Of a stretch of DNA of 64,000 bases, positions 28,601 to 34,608 are shown in pieces. Numbering within the stretch: the stretch's first letter is position 1; every line of letters begins with the position of its first letter. The notes below the pieces were generated by a model. It did not search any database. It saw only the letters and a program-made list of their open reading frames with translations, and was not told where the DNA came from. The stretch is taken from NCBI GenBank assembly GCA_949358305.1, contig OX442319.1:2542001-2606000 (forward strand), read 5' to 3'. A program made the translations under genes and the position numbers. Origin of the DNA: Strigamia acuminata (taxonomy: Eukaryota > Arthropoda > Chilopoda > Geophilomorpha > Linotaeniidae).

Positions 28601-30749
28601 CCAGCTTTACCAAGGGTTTTTGCTGCCACAGAGTGGGGTTATTTTTTCTTTTATTCTGAGGGCTACGAACAGCCTTAAGTTAGCAACATTTATTGGACTG
28701 TGGTATAATTCCAATTTTACTTGTAAAATGAAGCAAAATTATAATTACACTAAAACAATAAATGTTGCTAAATTTCCCACCCTTCTAGTTTTTTGTTTTG
28801 CCCTCCCTTTAGTTTATTGTTGTGTGAAGTTTCCATTAGACTGGGATTCGGTCTATCCGTAGCCAGTAAGTGGTGTGGGACATCTATACTCTTGCTCACT
28901 CCGATTGTCCTTTCTCCCATTGGCCGAGCCTCATTACTCTTAATTCTAGACTGTAAACTACCACCAGGAGAAGTAGTTATTATTTTTGTTTATTTCTGTG
29001 GTTATTATGATCATTTAAATTGATATAATTTTAATTGTATTTTATTATAAAATGTTATTTCCATTTAGAAAATAAAGTTTTATGCACTTGTTAATTTAAA
29101 AATCATGTTTGTCCTGTTTATTGGTTGCAGGAAAGCAAACAATTTCCTAACAATAGGTAATTGATTAAAATGTCTGGACATTGTAATGCAATTCTGGTGT
29201 TTTGGTCTATTTTCGTGTATCACTATACAAGTGAAATGGCTTAGCCAATGAAAGAAAGGACACTTTTGGAGTGAACAAGAGTATAGTGTCATATTTTTTA
29301 TCTTTGAAGTACTTTGAGGGATTGAGAAATTAGACAAAGCCTTACCGTATTATCCCGCTTATTGCCATATGTCGGTATAGTGCGAGTATTACCGGCATGC
29401 TGATAAACCCCGTTTGTAACGGCATACCGGTGTAAGTGAGTACAGATTTTTTTTTAAATTTTGAGCCCAAAATATGCTTAAAACACATATTTAGATGTCT
29501 AAGATGTAGGAAATTGGTCTCAATTTCTGTAAATTTACCCAAAAATTTAGTAGTTAATCTTCAGAATATCAAGAAAACTTAAATTTTAGGCCCAAATTTT
29601 AACATAATTATTCATCTGGGCTATTTTAAACAAAAAAAAAAAGTTTTTTCGTTTATGCCGGCATGCTGGTATAGACTATTTGTGCCAGGTTTAAAAAAGA
29701 TGATAAACCCATGCCCAACGACATGTGGCAATAAGTGGGGTAATACGGTAAATTAGCAACATTTATTGACTTATAATTACAATTTTGCTTTATTTTCCTA
29801 GCAAAATTAAAATTTATATAGTTTTGTCATTTTACATCTATGACTTAATCATTTTGCAACTTTAATACATAAATGCTGAGTCAACCACCCGTGAAACTTG
29901 TCCCGGGTTGCAATAATGAAGAAATTAACTTAATTATATACTCAGTAATTAATATCATCGTGCATAAAAATCTTTTTGACAATCAAACATGTCATCAATG
30001 TTTAACAGGACATAAAACTAGGCAGCAACAATCCTGTTTTGTTTATAGTTTAAATGACAACAAAATATTTTGTAAACCATCCATGTTATCACCCGTGTAA
30101 ACCTAAACCCCGCCTTCAAGATGAACAGAAAAAGTAAAACGAGCTCGGATTGGCGTCGCACATTTGTCGTTCTCATTACGCAACCACTTCGTGCAACTGG
30201 TAATAAATTTTCTTTTTATTTCTCTATATTTCTGTTACTGGTTTGATTACAAACATACCAAACCAATAAAAAAAATTCGTTTATCTTTTTAGGTCTGTAG
30301 CAAGTTAAAAGAAATCTAACTTACCGCTTGATAGATGTGAAGTATTGATCCAAAAATTCTTCCGCTTGTTCTAAAACTTGTTTGCCACTTCTAGCAGAGC
30401 GGGCTTGGAGCGGAGTAACAGGTACATTTTGTACAATCGATCCGGTGCAAAGTGAGGACGAGCAATGTCCCAACTACAACAAATAACATAAATATTAATA
30501 AATTAATTCATACCTTTTCAGTAATCCACTTACATCTTTCGATTTTTGATGAAGTGTATCGTAACACTCAACGCCAGACTGGAAATTTTTTAACTTGATC
30601 GACTTTTTGGTGTGCACTGGGCTAGAATAGAAAGTTTAGAATTCGACTCAATCAAACTATATTTTTGTTATAAAACTCGTTGAATTACTAAGATAAAGAT
30701 CATACCTATCAGTTAGGCCGCTAAGATCAGTTTCCGTATTGTTCGGCAT
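9933..30749 (-). CDS. NOS: Nitric oxide synthase, complete gene, 23 exons (spliced)
   Basis: Makes nitric oxide and citrulline from L-arginine, O2 and NADPH. I assembled exons by GT/AG sites, continuous phase and family conservation: 30706-30749, 30534-30621, 30325-30473, 27354-27608, 26213-26354, 26008-26147, 25588-25762, 24650-24751, 24282-24571, 23659-23803, 23496-23600, 23376-23437, 23192-23311, 22231-22405, 21497-21717, 21224-21411, 18378-18547, 12194-12404, 11655-11742, 11313-11440, 10679-10854, 10420-10611, 9933-10013. They add up to about 1148 codons, normal for an invertebrate NOS. Seen in order: zinc pair C48/C53, heme Cys138, substrate Glu315, calmodulin site about 450-475, FMN motif YATETGKSE, an insert of about 40 residues in the FMN domain (autoinhibitory-loop position), FAD and NADPH motifs, and C-terminal RYHEDIFG. 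There is no PDZ domain. The start is the first ATG in frame before a good donor. The exon 20/21 join is uncertain because a MITE sits there. Confidence 0.93.
10679..11440 (-). CDS. NOS: NOS exons 20-21 (copy B): NADPH-binding, split by a MITE
   Basis: Exon 20 (11313-11440) encodes [26 protein letters not shown], the NADPH phosphate-binding loop. Exon 21 (10679-10854) encodes [15 protein letters not shown] and QNVYTAFSR. Between them lies a 426 bp MITE flanked by TA. If the MITE and one TA are removed, the frame runs open from GTGIG through [11 protein letters not shown] into exon 21, so this may once have been a single exon. If spliced, the best phase-consistent pair is ACTG|GTATTG with TTTAG|TACAG. 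The exact present junction is uncertain. Confidence 0.85.
10875..11300. mobile_element. 426 bp fold-back MITE splitting NOS exon 20/21 (copy B)
   Basis: Long imperfect inverted repeats ending CAGGGTGTCTAAAAA on one side and CGGGGTGGCTCAAAAA on the other, TA at both flanks (10873-10874, 11301-11302). The arms are about 170 bp each, including shared GTATACACATTT and GAGATATTTGC blocks. No coding capacity. Confidence 0.9.
11655..12404 (-). CDS. NOS: NOS exons 18-19 (copy B): FAD-binding core
   Basis: Exon 18 (12194-12404) encodes [11 protein letters not shown], the RxYS FAD-binding motif, and [13 protein letters not shown]. Exon 19 (11655-11742) encodes [13 protein letters not shown], the GVCSxxL FAD pyrophosphate motif, and DPIYCFIR. 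The 451 bp intron holds a 155 bp MITE (11907-12061). Copy B is the set in line with the rest of the gene, so I assign it to the functional transcript. Confidence 0.93.
11907..12061. mobile_element. 155 bp MITE in NOS intron 18 (copy B)
   Basis: Inverted ends CAGGGTGAGCCAG and CTGGCTCACCCTG. The copy A version (4245-4391) has decayed ends. Confidence 0.7.
12405..13009. other. NOS intron 17 segment with hAT-like fragment (copy B)
   Basis: CAGGGTTTCCCAAACGG near 12657 and repeated GAGGCGCG words suggest a decayed hAT-type element. At 12957-13014 is the left part of an LTR-like repeat into which the gypsy element inserted; its right part resumes at 17296. Confidence 0.4.
13015..13498 (-). repeat. 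Gypsy 3' LTR (484 bp, interrupted by a MITE)
   Basis: Preceded on the minus strand by the polypurine tract CCGGGGAGA and ended by ...CGCA next to the target duplication GACAC. Contains a 211 bp MITE at 13156-13366. Confidence 0.9.
13156..13366. mobile_element. 211 bp MITE inside gypsy 3' LTR (copy B)
   Basis: Terminal inverted repeats TACTCAAAACCACCACAACG... of 25 bp, perfect at both ends, flanked by TA. The 5' LTR shows the empty site, so the boundaries are exact. TA target and short TIRs suggest mobilisation by a Tc1/mariner transposase. Confidence 0.9.
13521..16229 (-). CDS. pol: Gypsy reverse transcriptase, RNase H and integrase
   Basis: One open frame of about 900 residues. Order: reverse transcriptase ([22 protein letters not shown], active site YQDD near residue 144), RNase H ([12 protein letters not shown] near 290, [11 protein letters not shown] near 360), integrase zinc finger H-x3-H...C-x2-C (HAGHPG to CVSCQ, about 515-550), catalytic core with [15 protein letters not shown] and AEKAVQTFK, and a C-terminal basic tail. 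The frame is intact but lies downstream of an in-frame stop after protease. Known role: copying element RNA into DNA and inserting it. Confidence 0.93.
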   Translation of the reverse strand, partial: PRVVPMALREKVERAILDLQHQGILVPIKYSRWATPLVVVPKKDGEVRLCGDYRSTINLALYPHPYPLPKISDILASIGDAVIFSKMDLQQAYQQRELDEESSYLVAVNTHMGLFRVTRMPFGIITAAGEFQRTIEEEFRDIVEVRPYQDDMLVPSSTQDAHIIVLRKVFQRFHELGLRLCKSKSIFMVDAVDFLGFRISYAGIAPLSGKVLAITAAPTPNVHELRAFLGLITFYAMFLPNMATVLAPLYQLLQKGAEWMWSNAHIEAFAVIKSELISPKILMPFNPKHQITLAADASPVGVGAVLAHRINGSERPVAYASRTLNQTERNYSQLDREALSVIFGVKRFVMYLMGFSFVIITDHKPLLGLFGRKKPIPEVVPLRMLRWMLFLSSFDYVIEYRRGTEHLNADALSRLPLDWQPGTAPEHFVKQDLMFMTMGNSLVTWEEIRAASCSDATIVRAADILRNGVTTGESDGDISALIAISDQLSIEDCVILRGHRIVIPTVLRQRVLRQLHAGHPGMVAMKRLARVTYWWPRIDRDIERHVSSCVSCQLVRPKPVKEKPISWKPAARPWSRIHLDFADLDREKFLVLIDPFTNWIEVARMSTTTAGAVIIQLMRWFATFGLPDMVVTDNGPPFQAQELRSFYMANGVVQKFSPPYHAQSNGPAEKAVQTFKNGMRKLEESQTLPKMMRFLYHQHNIPSAGTGLTPAQLMFDWKCRTHVTTVRPDQVHMLSPNRPRRILDQDDLVWVLNSLGKWEEGVVVEKLGDLRYLVKSTSGELENIRHINHLRKRFIRPGPDNFPAVVARARSPAINTTPVSTTTPVRDVGRTLQQLDDLATSLTQPCDATPGQSGTQANAQDPYGTVWQDGVRRSKRHLGAKTYRPYPASTTAASRRRTRKGN
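16230..17003 (-). pseudogene. Gypsy gag end and aspartic protease
   Basis: The frame opens at the primer site, runs through a glutamine-rich stretch (DYQQQQQ, YQQQQ) and then the protease with catalytic motif [11 protein letters not shown]. It ends at TGA (16230-16232) in the sequence PPRFF-stop-PRVVP; the frame after the stop is the same as the reverse transcriptase frame. A single CGA-to-TGA change would account for it. Matrix, capsid and zinc knuckle are absent. Confidence 0.85.
17004..17021 (-). promoter_or_regulatory. Gypsy primer binding site, tRNA-Ser type
   Basis: Three bases inside the 5' LTR the minus strand reads TGGCGACGAGGATGGGAT, which from memory is complementary to the 3' end of an animal tRNA-Ser including CCA. 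Serine primers are known in the 17.6/297 group of gypsy elements. The glutamine codons of the gag end follow immediately. Confidence 0.7.
17025..17295 (-). repeat. Gypsy 5' LTR (271 bp)
   Basis: Matches the 3' LTR over its whole length apart from the 211 bp MITE and one TA absent here. It thus shows the empty target site (CTGTTTACATTCC) of that MITE. Confidence 0.9.
17296..17500 (-). repeat. Right part of older LTR-like repeat interrupted by gypsy
   Basis: Resumes directly after the GACAC target duplication and contains the word CCCCTAGACAA (minus strand) also found at about 24910, 33100 and 37470. Likely remnants of one LTR family. Confidence 0.45.
17502..17984. mobile_element. MITE with TAGGTGCATTCAA ends and internal tandem repeat
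   Basis: Inverted ends TAGGTGCATTCAATCTG and CAGATTGAACGCACCTA. Internally about five copies of a roughly 25 bp unit containing ACGGTAAATTCACACATG (17765-17875) and several AGTCACTT words. Located in NOS intron 17. Confidence 0.75.
18378..18547 (-). CDS. NOS: NOS exon 17: connecting domain
   Basis: It encodes [20 protein letters not shown] and then [18 protein letters not shown], the NOS/cytochrome P450 reductase connecting-domain helices (family PPCTxxxAxxxYLDITxPP). Acceptor CAAACTAG, donor AAT|GTAAAT. The next intron is about 6 kb because it contains the gypsy element, so the rest of the FAD/NADPH module lies in duplication copy B. Confidence 0.95.
19026..20601 (+). mobile_element. Tc1/mariner transposon, apparently complete (1576 bp)
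   Basis: TA target duplication at 19024-19025 and 20602-20603. Terminal inverted repeats of about 200 bp begin CAGTCTGTTTCAAAAG. Each arm holds two related binding-site-like repeats, outer TTTCAAAAGTATAAACACAC and inner TTGCAACAATATAAACACAC, the IR/DR layout known from Sleeping Beauty and Minos-type elements. One intact transposase gene inside. Confidence 0.93.
19370..20365 (+). CDS. Tc1/mariner transposase, intact
   Basis: 331 residues, typical length. N-terminal paired-like helix-turn-helix (about 8-55), a GRPR-like motif (KRPGRPK, about 54-60) between two HTH units, second HTH (about 70-105). Catalytic triad seen: [23 protein letters not shown], and [14 protein letters not shown]; the last Asp and Glu are 34 residues apart (DD34E). 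The start ATG follows a gap of about 150 bp after the inner repeat. No stop or frameshift. Cuts and pastes DNA at TA sites using its inverted repeats. It probably belongs to the Tc3-like side of the family. Confidence 0.93.
   Translation: MPRGKTLLEQEIREIYLLHGAGKSLRYIAAATNRSTRAVRNVLMQGENYGKNKRPGRPKCMIPRNKRQAFQLLTTNKMSTREAAAALPIQVSHTTVWRSIKDNNNAKFIKMKAKPKLTEQHKLARLNWRRHKMSWKKQWQETVFSDEKKWNLDGPDGFSYYWHDLRKDEKVRMSRQQGGGSVMVWAGFGWGGKTDIVIINGKMNSEKYQQMLYENLIAFGPVIGGNNWKFQQDNASIHASKSTKKWFNDEKTNVIDWPSRSPDVNPIENLWGIMTRIVYGENKQYHTVNELKIAIMDAWESLPLQQLRKLVNSMSDRIFNLIAANGGPTKY
20925..21036. mobile_element. 112 bp fold-back MITE in NOS intron 16
   Basis: Near-perfect hairpin with ends CAGAGGGTGAATACTCAAA and TTTGAGTATTCGCCCTCTG, flanked by TA. 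Confidence 0.8.
21224..21411 (-). CDS. NOS: NOS exon 16: FAD domain, PGDHVGI motif
   Basis: It encodes [18 protein letters not shown] and the strand [16 protein letters not shown], the conserved PGDHxGxxP element of the ferredoxin-reductase-like FAD domain, and ends in [10 protein letters not shown]. Phase 1 donor FK-G|GTAAG. The downstream intron (18548-21223) is enlarged by a MITE carrying a Tc1-like transposon and by a second small MITE. Confidence 0.94.
21497..21717 (-). CDS. NOS: NOS exon 15: linker into FAD domain
   Basis: It encodes [16 protein letters not shown], the conserved exit of the FMN domain (family VFCVGDDVN), then a variable linker and [19 protein letters not shown], ending before the FAD subdomain. 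It is the longest hinge exon. The splice sites TTTACAG and AG|GTGCAT keep frame with exons 14 and 16. Confidence 0.93.
21830..22200. other. NOS intron 14 with GATCTCG-rich repeat
   Basis: Several copies of the words GATCTCG, GTCTCGG and CTCGGTCTCGG on both sides of a T-rich stretch suggest a decayed repeat. No gene seen. Confidence 0.35.
22231..22405 (-). CDS. NOS: NOS exon 14: end of FMN domain
   Basis: It encodes [32 protein letters not shown] and [14 protein letters not shown], the third FMN-contact loop and terminal helix of the flavodoxin fold. It starts one base after the acceptor TTTTCAG and ends at CAG|GTTGGG. The 786 bp intron before it holds two adjoining fold-back MITEs. Confidence 0.95.
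22482..22625. mobile_element. 144 bp hairpin MITE with CRE palindromes
   Basis: Arms TAGCTGCATTGAAAAACTC and its complement, continuing through AAACGCCTCTAAAACTCG. Each arm contains TGACGTCA. Directly abuts the next MITE, sharing a TA. In NOS intron 13. Confidence 0.8.
22624..23056. mobile_element. TATACTC-family MITE (433 bp) in NOS intron 13
   Basis: Ends TATACTCTTTCCACACTCAA and its inverse, with a conserved CTCCCATTGGCC block inside each arm. Relatives are at 28885, 32703, 34991, 62408 and 63885. Confidence 0.8.
23192..23803 (-). CDS. NOS: NOS exons 10-13: calmodulin helix, FMN domain and autoinhibitory insert
   Basis: Exon 10 (23659-23803) completes the calmodulin helix ([13 protein letters not shown]) and gives the FMN phosphate loop [11 protein letters not shown]. 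Exon 11 (23496-23600) encodes [14 protein letters not shown], the second FMN loop. Exons 12 (23376-23437) and 13 (23192-23311) encode about 50 poorly conserved residues where Ca-dependent NOS enzymes carry an autoinhibitory insert that inducible NOS lacks. From this I infer a calcium-dependent enzyme. The introns are 55-64 bp. The donor after exon 13 (GTTTTT) is weak but phase-consistent. Confidence 0.9.
24282..24751 (-). CDS. NOS: NOS exons 8-9: oxygenase C-terminus and start of calmodulin linker
   Basis: Exon 8 (24650-24751) encodes [20 protein letters not shown]. Exon 9 (24282-24571) encodes [34 protein letters not shown] and FHQEMLNY, the conserved pterin and dimer-interface end of the oxygenase domain. 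It finishes with a basic stretch ([14 protein letters not shown]) that begins the calmodulin-binding helix continued in exon 10. The donor is AG|GTATG. Confidence 0.95.
24780..25560 (-). repeat. LTR-like remnant in NOS intron 7
   Basis: GC-richer block starting near GGTCAGGGGAAGGCCATG and containing TTTATTGTTGTCTAGGG, i.e. AATAAA next to CCCTAGACAA on the minus strand. The same layout occurs around the gypsy insertion (12957/17366) and at 33100. No coding domain recognised. Confidence 0.45.
25588..25762 (-). CDS. NOS: NOS exon 7: arginine-binding glutamate exon
   Basis: It encodes [17 protein letters not shown] and then [11 protein letters not shown], in which Glu315 corresponds to the invariant glutamate that binds the guanidinium of L-arginine. 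The ORF that is longest here lies in a different frame; the correct frame was set by the splice phase (one base after the acceptor CATTAG) and by family conservation. The next intron (24752-25587) carries an LTR-like repeat. Confidence 0.95.
26008..26354 (-). CDS. NOS: NOS exons 5-6: oxygenase domain, pterin side
   Basis: Exon 5 (26213-26354) encodes [20 protein letters not shown] and the [10 protein letters not shown] segment. Exon 6 (26008-26147) encodes [27 protein letters not shown] and ends in a THPK-type motif. Both are diagnostic of the animal NOS oxygenase fold around heme and tetrahydrobiopterin. They are separated by a 65 bp intron. The donor after exon 5 is TCG|GTAAT and the acceptor of exon 6 is CTGCAG. 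Confidence 0.94.
26702..27038. mobile_element. 337 bp fold-back element with CRE motifs in NOS intron 4
   Basis: Ends TGCTGGGCGCACACATACCG and its inverse. CpG-rich arms (TCGCGTCGCG). Contains TGACGTCA three times, at about 26770, 26882 and 26929. Confidence 0.8.
27130..27300. repeat. hAT-like non-autonomous fragment
   Basis: CAGTGGTTCCCAAATCGCAA followed by GCTCCCTGGGGTGCCGCGA resembles the ends of many hAT-derived MITEs. Right end not found. Confidence 0.4.
27354..27608 (-). CDS. NOS: NOS exon 4: heme-cysteine exon
   Basis: It encodes the most conserved part of NOS. The motif [13 protein letters not shown] contains Cys138, the proximal thiolate ligand of the heme, followed by the [10 protein letters not shown] segment and [12 protein letters not shown]. 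The acceptor TTTATAG and donor AG|GTATG keep the frame between exon 3 (R94 split) and exon 5. An ORF opens upstream through the intron, so the exon start was set by the splice acceptor and the family's SIKR-to-exon join, not by the first Met. Confidence 0.96.
27776..28880. other. NOS intron 3, left part, no gene seen
   Basis: AT-rich intron sequence between exon 4 and a MITE. I see short open frames only, none with recognisable domains. Confidence 0.5.
28885..29285. mobile_element. TATACTC-family MITE (401 bp) in NOS intron 3
   Basis: TATACTCTTGCTCACTC start and GAGTGAACAAGAGTATA end, with the family's CCATTGGCCGAGCC block. Confidence 0.75.
29345..29748. mobile_element. CCGTATTA MITE (404 bp), uninterrupted copy
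   Basis: Ends CCGTATTATCCCGC and GGGGTAATACGG, TA-flanked; ACCGGCATGC and GGCATACCGG words inside. It is the empty-site relative of the Tc1-carrying MITE at 18695-20696. Confidence 0.85.
30325..30749 (-). CDS. NOS: NOS exons 1-3: N-terminus and zinc-tetrathiolate dimer region
   Basis: Exon 1 (30706-30749) carries the ATG and 14 codons and ends at AG|GTATG. Exon 2 (30534-30621) encodes the oxygenase N-terminal hook ending DTLHQKSKD, matching the family signature DTLHxK. Exon 3 (30325-30473) contains C-x4-C (CSSSLC, residues 48-53), the pair that in NOS dimers binds a shared zinc, and ends with QYFTSIK, the family's QYYxSIKR helix. The introns here are 84 and 60 bp. The leader before the hook is only about 16 residues, so no PDZ or targeting domain precedes the oxygenase. 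Confidence 0.92.
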
Positions 30750-30818
30750 TGAAGCGCGAGAACTGAAGGTTGCGGTTCACACGTTCGCACAAAGTAAGAC
30801 AATCACGTGTAATTGAAG

Positions 30819-30828
30819 CTTTTTATCC
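30819..30828 (-). promoter_or_regulatory. Possible NOS core promoter (TATA-like)
   Basis: GGATAAAAAG on the minus strand about 70 bases before the NOS ATG, with an E-box CACGTG at 30804-30809 between them. Weak evidence. Confidence 0.2.
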
Positions 30829-30829
30829 T

Positions 30830-31430
30830 AACACCGGTTTCAAGTTTTCGCCACCAGAGGGCGAGATATGAATACCGATCAACGGAATCGATCGTTTGCC
30901 ATAAGTTCTTTTCTCCACCAGTTTTTCTGATTATCGAATTAATTGTACACTCAAAAAGCAGAATCTTTTTTTTTCAATTTGAAACACATTTCAAATGAAG
31001 AGCCGAATAAATTAACTGTAGACCCAGGTAGTAAGTAAGGGTTTGGGGAGGACTTAGAGCAGCTTACTGAGCGAGGAGGCGGGGGTGTCCGTGAATCAGG
31101 AGTGGACTTTTAGATTCTCCAAGGAGAAGGACCCCATGTAGCTGCGAGGGCCTCTTAATGAGAAAACAAAAATATTTGCTCAGAAAAATTTACGAAAATA
31201 TTTTTTGGACATTTTTCCAATTAGGGCCACAAAAAGGGCTGCGCGAAGAGTCCGCAGACAACCCACGTGGGCCACGAACATCCAGAAATGAATTTACAGG
31301 TGAGAAAATATATTTTTATTGGAAATTAATTCATTATAAGCTGAAAAAAAATTGCATTTTTACGCAAAACAAAGCATTACCGTATTATTATTGTAAATGC
31401 CTTGTAAATAAACATGTGATCAGCTGATAA
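30830..31430. other. NOS 5' flank, no gene seen
   Basis: About 600 bases upstream of the NOS ATG. Mixed composition, short open frames only. Confidence 0.5.
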
Positions 31431-31675
31431 AATAATGCATTTTCGGATGAAATAATGCATTTTCGGATGAAATAATGCATTTTCGGATGAAACAATGCAT
31501 TTTCGGATGAAATAATGCATTTTCGGTTAAAATAATACATTTTCATGTGAAAAAAAGCATTTGAAGACAAAAACCAAGCACGTATATCTGAAAAATGCAT
31601 TTTGTTTCGGTGGACGCTTTAGAATCAGTAGGGGCCCGAAGATTCGCCACTCCTGTCTTAATCCGACCCTGACAA
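31431..31675. repeat. Non-autonomous element with 20 bp minisatellite
   Basis: Six 20 bp units AATAATGCATTTTCGGATGA (31431-31550), then a segment ending CTTAATCCGACCCTGAC. The end and the ATTCTAAA-GC-TCC block match, in inverse orientation, the element at 41633-42260. Confidence 0.6.
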
Positions 31676-31679
31676 GATA

Positions 31680-32700
31680 TAAGAATCAAGAAGCATCGAC
31701 CCAGCAGATAATGATGAGAATACAATTTGGTCTCATCTCATCTGCACTTAGATGACACAGGAAGAAAGTTTGAGCATGACATGATTATCTTGTTTAATGA
31801 CATAAACCCACATCAAGTGTCATTAATTGACAGATTAAATTCATTTAGAAGATTGTAGCCTGCTCTTTTATAGGCCACGTTTATGATGATGAACGCTATA
31901 TATTTTTACCATGAGTGTTCGACATGTCTTTAAAAGGAACGTTACTTTTTAGCAAGGGTCTATAATTTAATTCTTTATGTCATGTATACGAGCATTCGTT
32001 AAGTCGCTTATCGATTCTACTTATACTGATGTGGACGTGAGCTGGAAAATATGGTAATGAACAAGTAACTTTTGTTTCAAGTTGTGATCCTAATTCCATG
32101 AGGGCCTGTGATTGAGGAGCTGATCGGTCATCAATAATTTTCCATCAGTTTTAAACGTTTTTGTTTTTTACCCTGTGAAACCTTCATGAGTTGAATCTGA
32201 TTGATGTGTGGTTGAAATTCTTGTTATTTACACTTGAATGACTTTCCTTTTCCTCGCTTAACATGTGTGGATCGTGGCTACAATTTTCTTGGTTCTATTG
32301 AATGTTTTCGTCACAAGTGACGTTTGTGGGATATCAGAAAAATTTTCACGAATGACTCTTAGAATGCATAACGAATGTAAATAAATCAAAAAAATACAAT
32401 CACTGACAGATAAACCAAAAGTGTGATGGTTATTATAAATAAACATGCGACCAGCTGCCCTGCCCTGCCCTGCCCTGCCCAACACATGCACTTCAATTGC
32501 ATCTCTCTGCACCCGAATATAACCCGTCGACAGAGGCATGGGCAACAGGAAGTCCCGTGGATCTCGTGACTGACCCAAGAGTCGTTAATGGGCTGCATAA
32601 GGTGGACGGTCGTATCTGACCACATCTCCTTGCACGGCACCCAATCTGACTTTCCTGTTGCTGTGATGGGCTTCCTATCTGCCAGGACCTGAACGTCCAG
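31680..32700. other. Intergenic, no gene seen
   Basis: No recognisable coding domain. A short TGCCC run lies at 32457-32480. Confidence 0.5.
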
Positions 32701-32702
32701 TG

Positions 32703-32852
32703 TATACTCTTTCCGAACTCAAGAAGAGCCCTGGAAGCTGGGCTCCCATTGGCCTACTTGGAACTGCAATGCAACTACTGCTACACTAGTGAGATAGCTC
32801 GGCCAATGGGAACCCAGCTTCCAGGGCTCTTCTTGAGTTCGGAAAGAGTATA
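32703..32852. mobile_element. TATACTC-family MITE, 150 bp, near-perfect hairpin
   Basis: TATACTCTTTCCGAACTCAA on one side and its exact inverse on the other; loop of about 35 bases. The shortest and cleanest family member. Confidence 0.85.
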
Positions 32853-33009
32853 GAAGAAACCGACCTCACGGGTCATGTGGCTTGTTGCGAGGAACTTGGA
32901 GATGTTTTTGCCTTTCCTGATTTACTTTTGCAGGTTTGCTGTTGAATAAAACTTAAATCAGTCCTTTTTTTATGATGTGACTGATATGGTCTTTGCCAGA
33001 GCAACTAGG

Positions 33010-33540
33010 GGACTAATTACACTGGTGTGGGACGCATACTCACTTAAATAACAAGAAATCCCCTAATATTGGTTGGTTGGCCTTTATTACGTTGTCTAGG
33101 GGTATGGGGAATCCCATTACCCGTTGCAGGGGTGCCACGAAGGCACGCCGCACCGGCAACCGACCCGTCACACACTGGGCGTGAGCCCAATGGGTGACGT
33201 GGTCGGTTCAACTTTACATTCATGTCGTAGTTACCTACGACCCGCAGTGGCCACTCCACCATAGTACTGAGCGTCGCTGTGGTGAATGGGAAGGAATGCA
33301 GAGTCCTCTCAGCCGGGACACGTCTTGTCCACTCGATGACTACAACTCTGGAACTCTAGACACACGACCGTCCTGGTCGGTATCCACACACTCTCTCTCT
33401 GCATCTCCTCCCCACACCACTCAGCTCCCTCCTTTCCCTGGGCTAGATCACCTTACCCAATCAGGGGGTGATTTTGGGGCCGTATGGTGGTGTGTGGCAG
33501 TGATGTAGGTCACCCCAGGTGGCCTGACGGTCACAATGAG
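33010..33540. repeat. LTR-like remnant upstream of NOS
   Basis: Contains TTTATTACGTTGTCTAGGGG (AATAAA and CCCCTAGACAA on the minus strand) and a GC-rich body, like the repeats at 17366 and 24910. Confidence 0.4.
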
Positions 33541-33599
33541 ATTGAGACAACCTGTGATTTATAATGTATTTGTATCATTTTGTATGTTTGATGTTGTTA

Positions 33600-34200
33600 C
33601 GCCATCTGAGTTCTAAACTATTATATCATTTTCACAGAAATTAATACCTTTTAATTAAATTAATTAATTAATTTTTAAATTAATACCGATTATCAACAAT
33701 CGGTATTAATAATTTAGTTTTGTTTTGGTTTTCAGAGGATGGAAAGCCCTCGGGTTTTAGCGTTACCGTTCTTTCTCAGTTAAGACAACTACGGGAGCTT
33801 GCTGGAACCTCGAGTTCCAAGGATTCGATTCCTTCTCTTGTTGTTCTCTTAGTTCTTTAAGGATTACGAATTGTACACCGAATTTACTTTCGGAGTGGTT
33901 AAACCCACAGAAATTCTGTGGAAATATCTGTGTGTTATTTCCACAGAAATTCTATAGAGATTATGTAAAAATTAAAAAATAAAAAACTTTATTTAACGAA
34001 TTTAATAATAATAACACCTACACGATCTGCATACGTACAGATTTTCTGTGGAATTTACATGGGTATTTCTGTGAAAATATCTGTAATTTCCACAGAAAGC
34101 CTATGTAAATTCCGAATAAATATAATTATTTTTATCTATTTATTAAAAGTTAAATTTTTAGAAACTTTTATTTTAAATATTTTAAACATTGATAATCTGC
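33600..34200. other. AT-rich intergenic DNA with short inverted repeats
   Basis: Alternating ATTAATTA runs, a GATTATCAACAATCGG hairpin near 33690 and repeated TTTCCACAGAAA/TTTCTGTGGAAA words (33900-34100). No gene seen. Confidence 0.5.
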
Positions 34201-34211
34201 GAAGTACGCTA

Positions 34212-34343
34212 TTATAATTCAATTAGTGGCACTGGTTTCTTGCACCGATATTCGCAATACCACTTTTCATCCTCTATAACATCACTACTGTCCTTGAGAC
34301 ATACTTTATGAAACCACTCTTCACATTTATCGCATTGAACCAT
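34212..34343 (-). pseudogene. PHD-finger coding fragment
   Basis: Open frame of 43 codons to a TAA with MVQCDKCEEWFHKVC and WYCEYRC, the second half of a PHD zinc finger: C-x2-C, WFH, C, then W-x-C-x3-C near the end. The first zinc-ligand cysteines are missing upstream, where a GATTTT repeat begins. Such C-terminal PHD fingers occur both in chromatin readers and in transposon-encoded proteins; I cannot tell which. Too short to stand alone. Confidence 0.6.
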
Positions 34344-34379
34344 TTCAAAATCAAAATCAAAATCAAAGCCATGCGGAGC

Positions 34380-34608
34380 AGGGCTACTGGGCTAACTGGG
34401 CTAACTGGGGCTAATTGGGCTAACTGGGCGGCAGCCTAGGCATGCCGGGCACAGAGGGATACCAAGCATCTCCTACAAGGAGTCTTTATGAGTGTTCATA
34501 TATAACTTGTAAATATAAAAATAATTTGTTTTAATTCCAACAAGGGGCAAGGGATGCCTAATTTTTTAGTCCAGGGTGCTGAAAAGTGTTAAGAGGGCCC
34601 TGGTGCTG
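34380..34608. mobile_element. CAGGGCC-type repeat, shorter copy
   Basis: GGGCTAACTGGGCTAACTGGG at the left, ...GCTGAAAAGTGTTAAGAGGG to GGCCCTGG at the right. The whole order matches 39738-40122. Confidence 0.6.

Noticed and set aside
33721-33880. Possible tRNA (GGATTCGATTCC resembling a T-arm)
   Set aside because: No matching acceptor stem, D-arm or A-box upstream.
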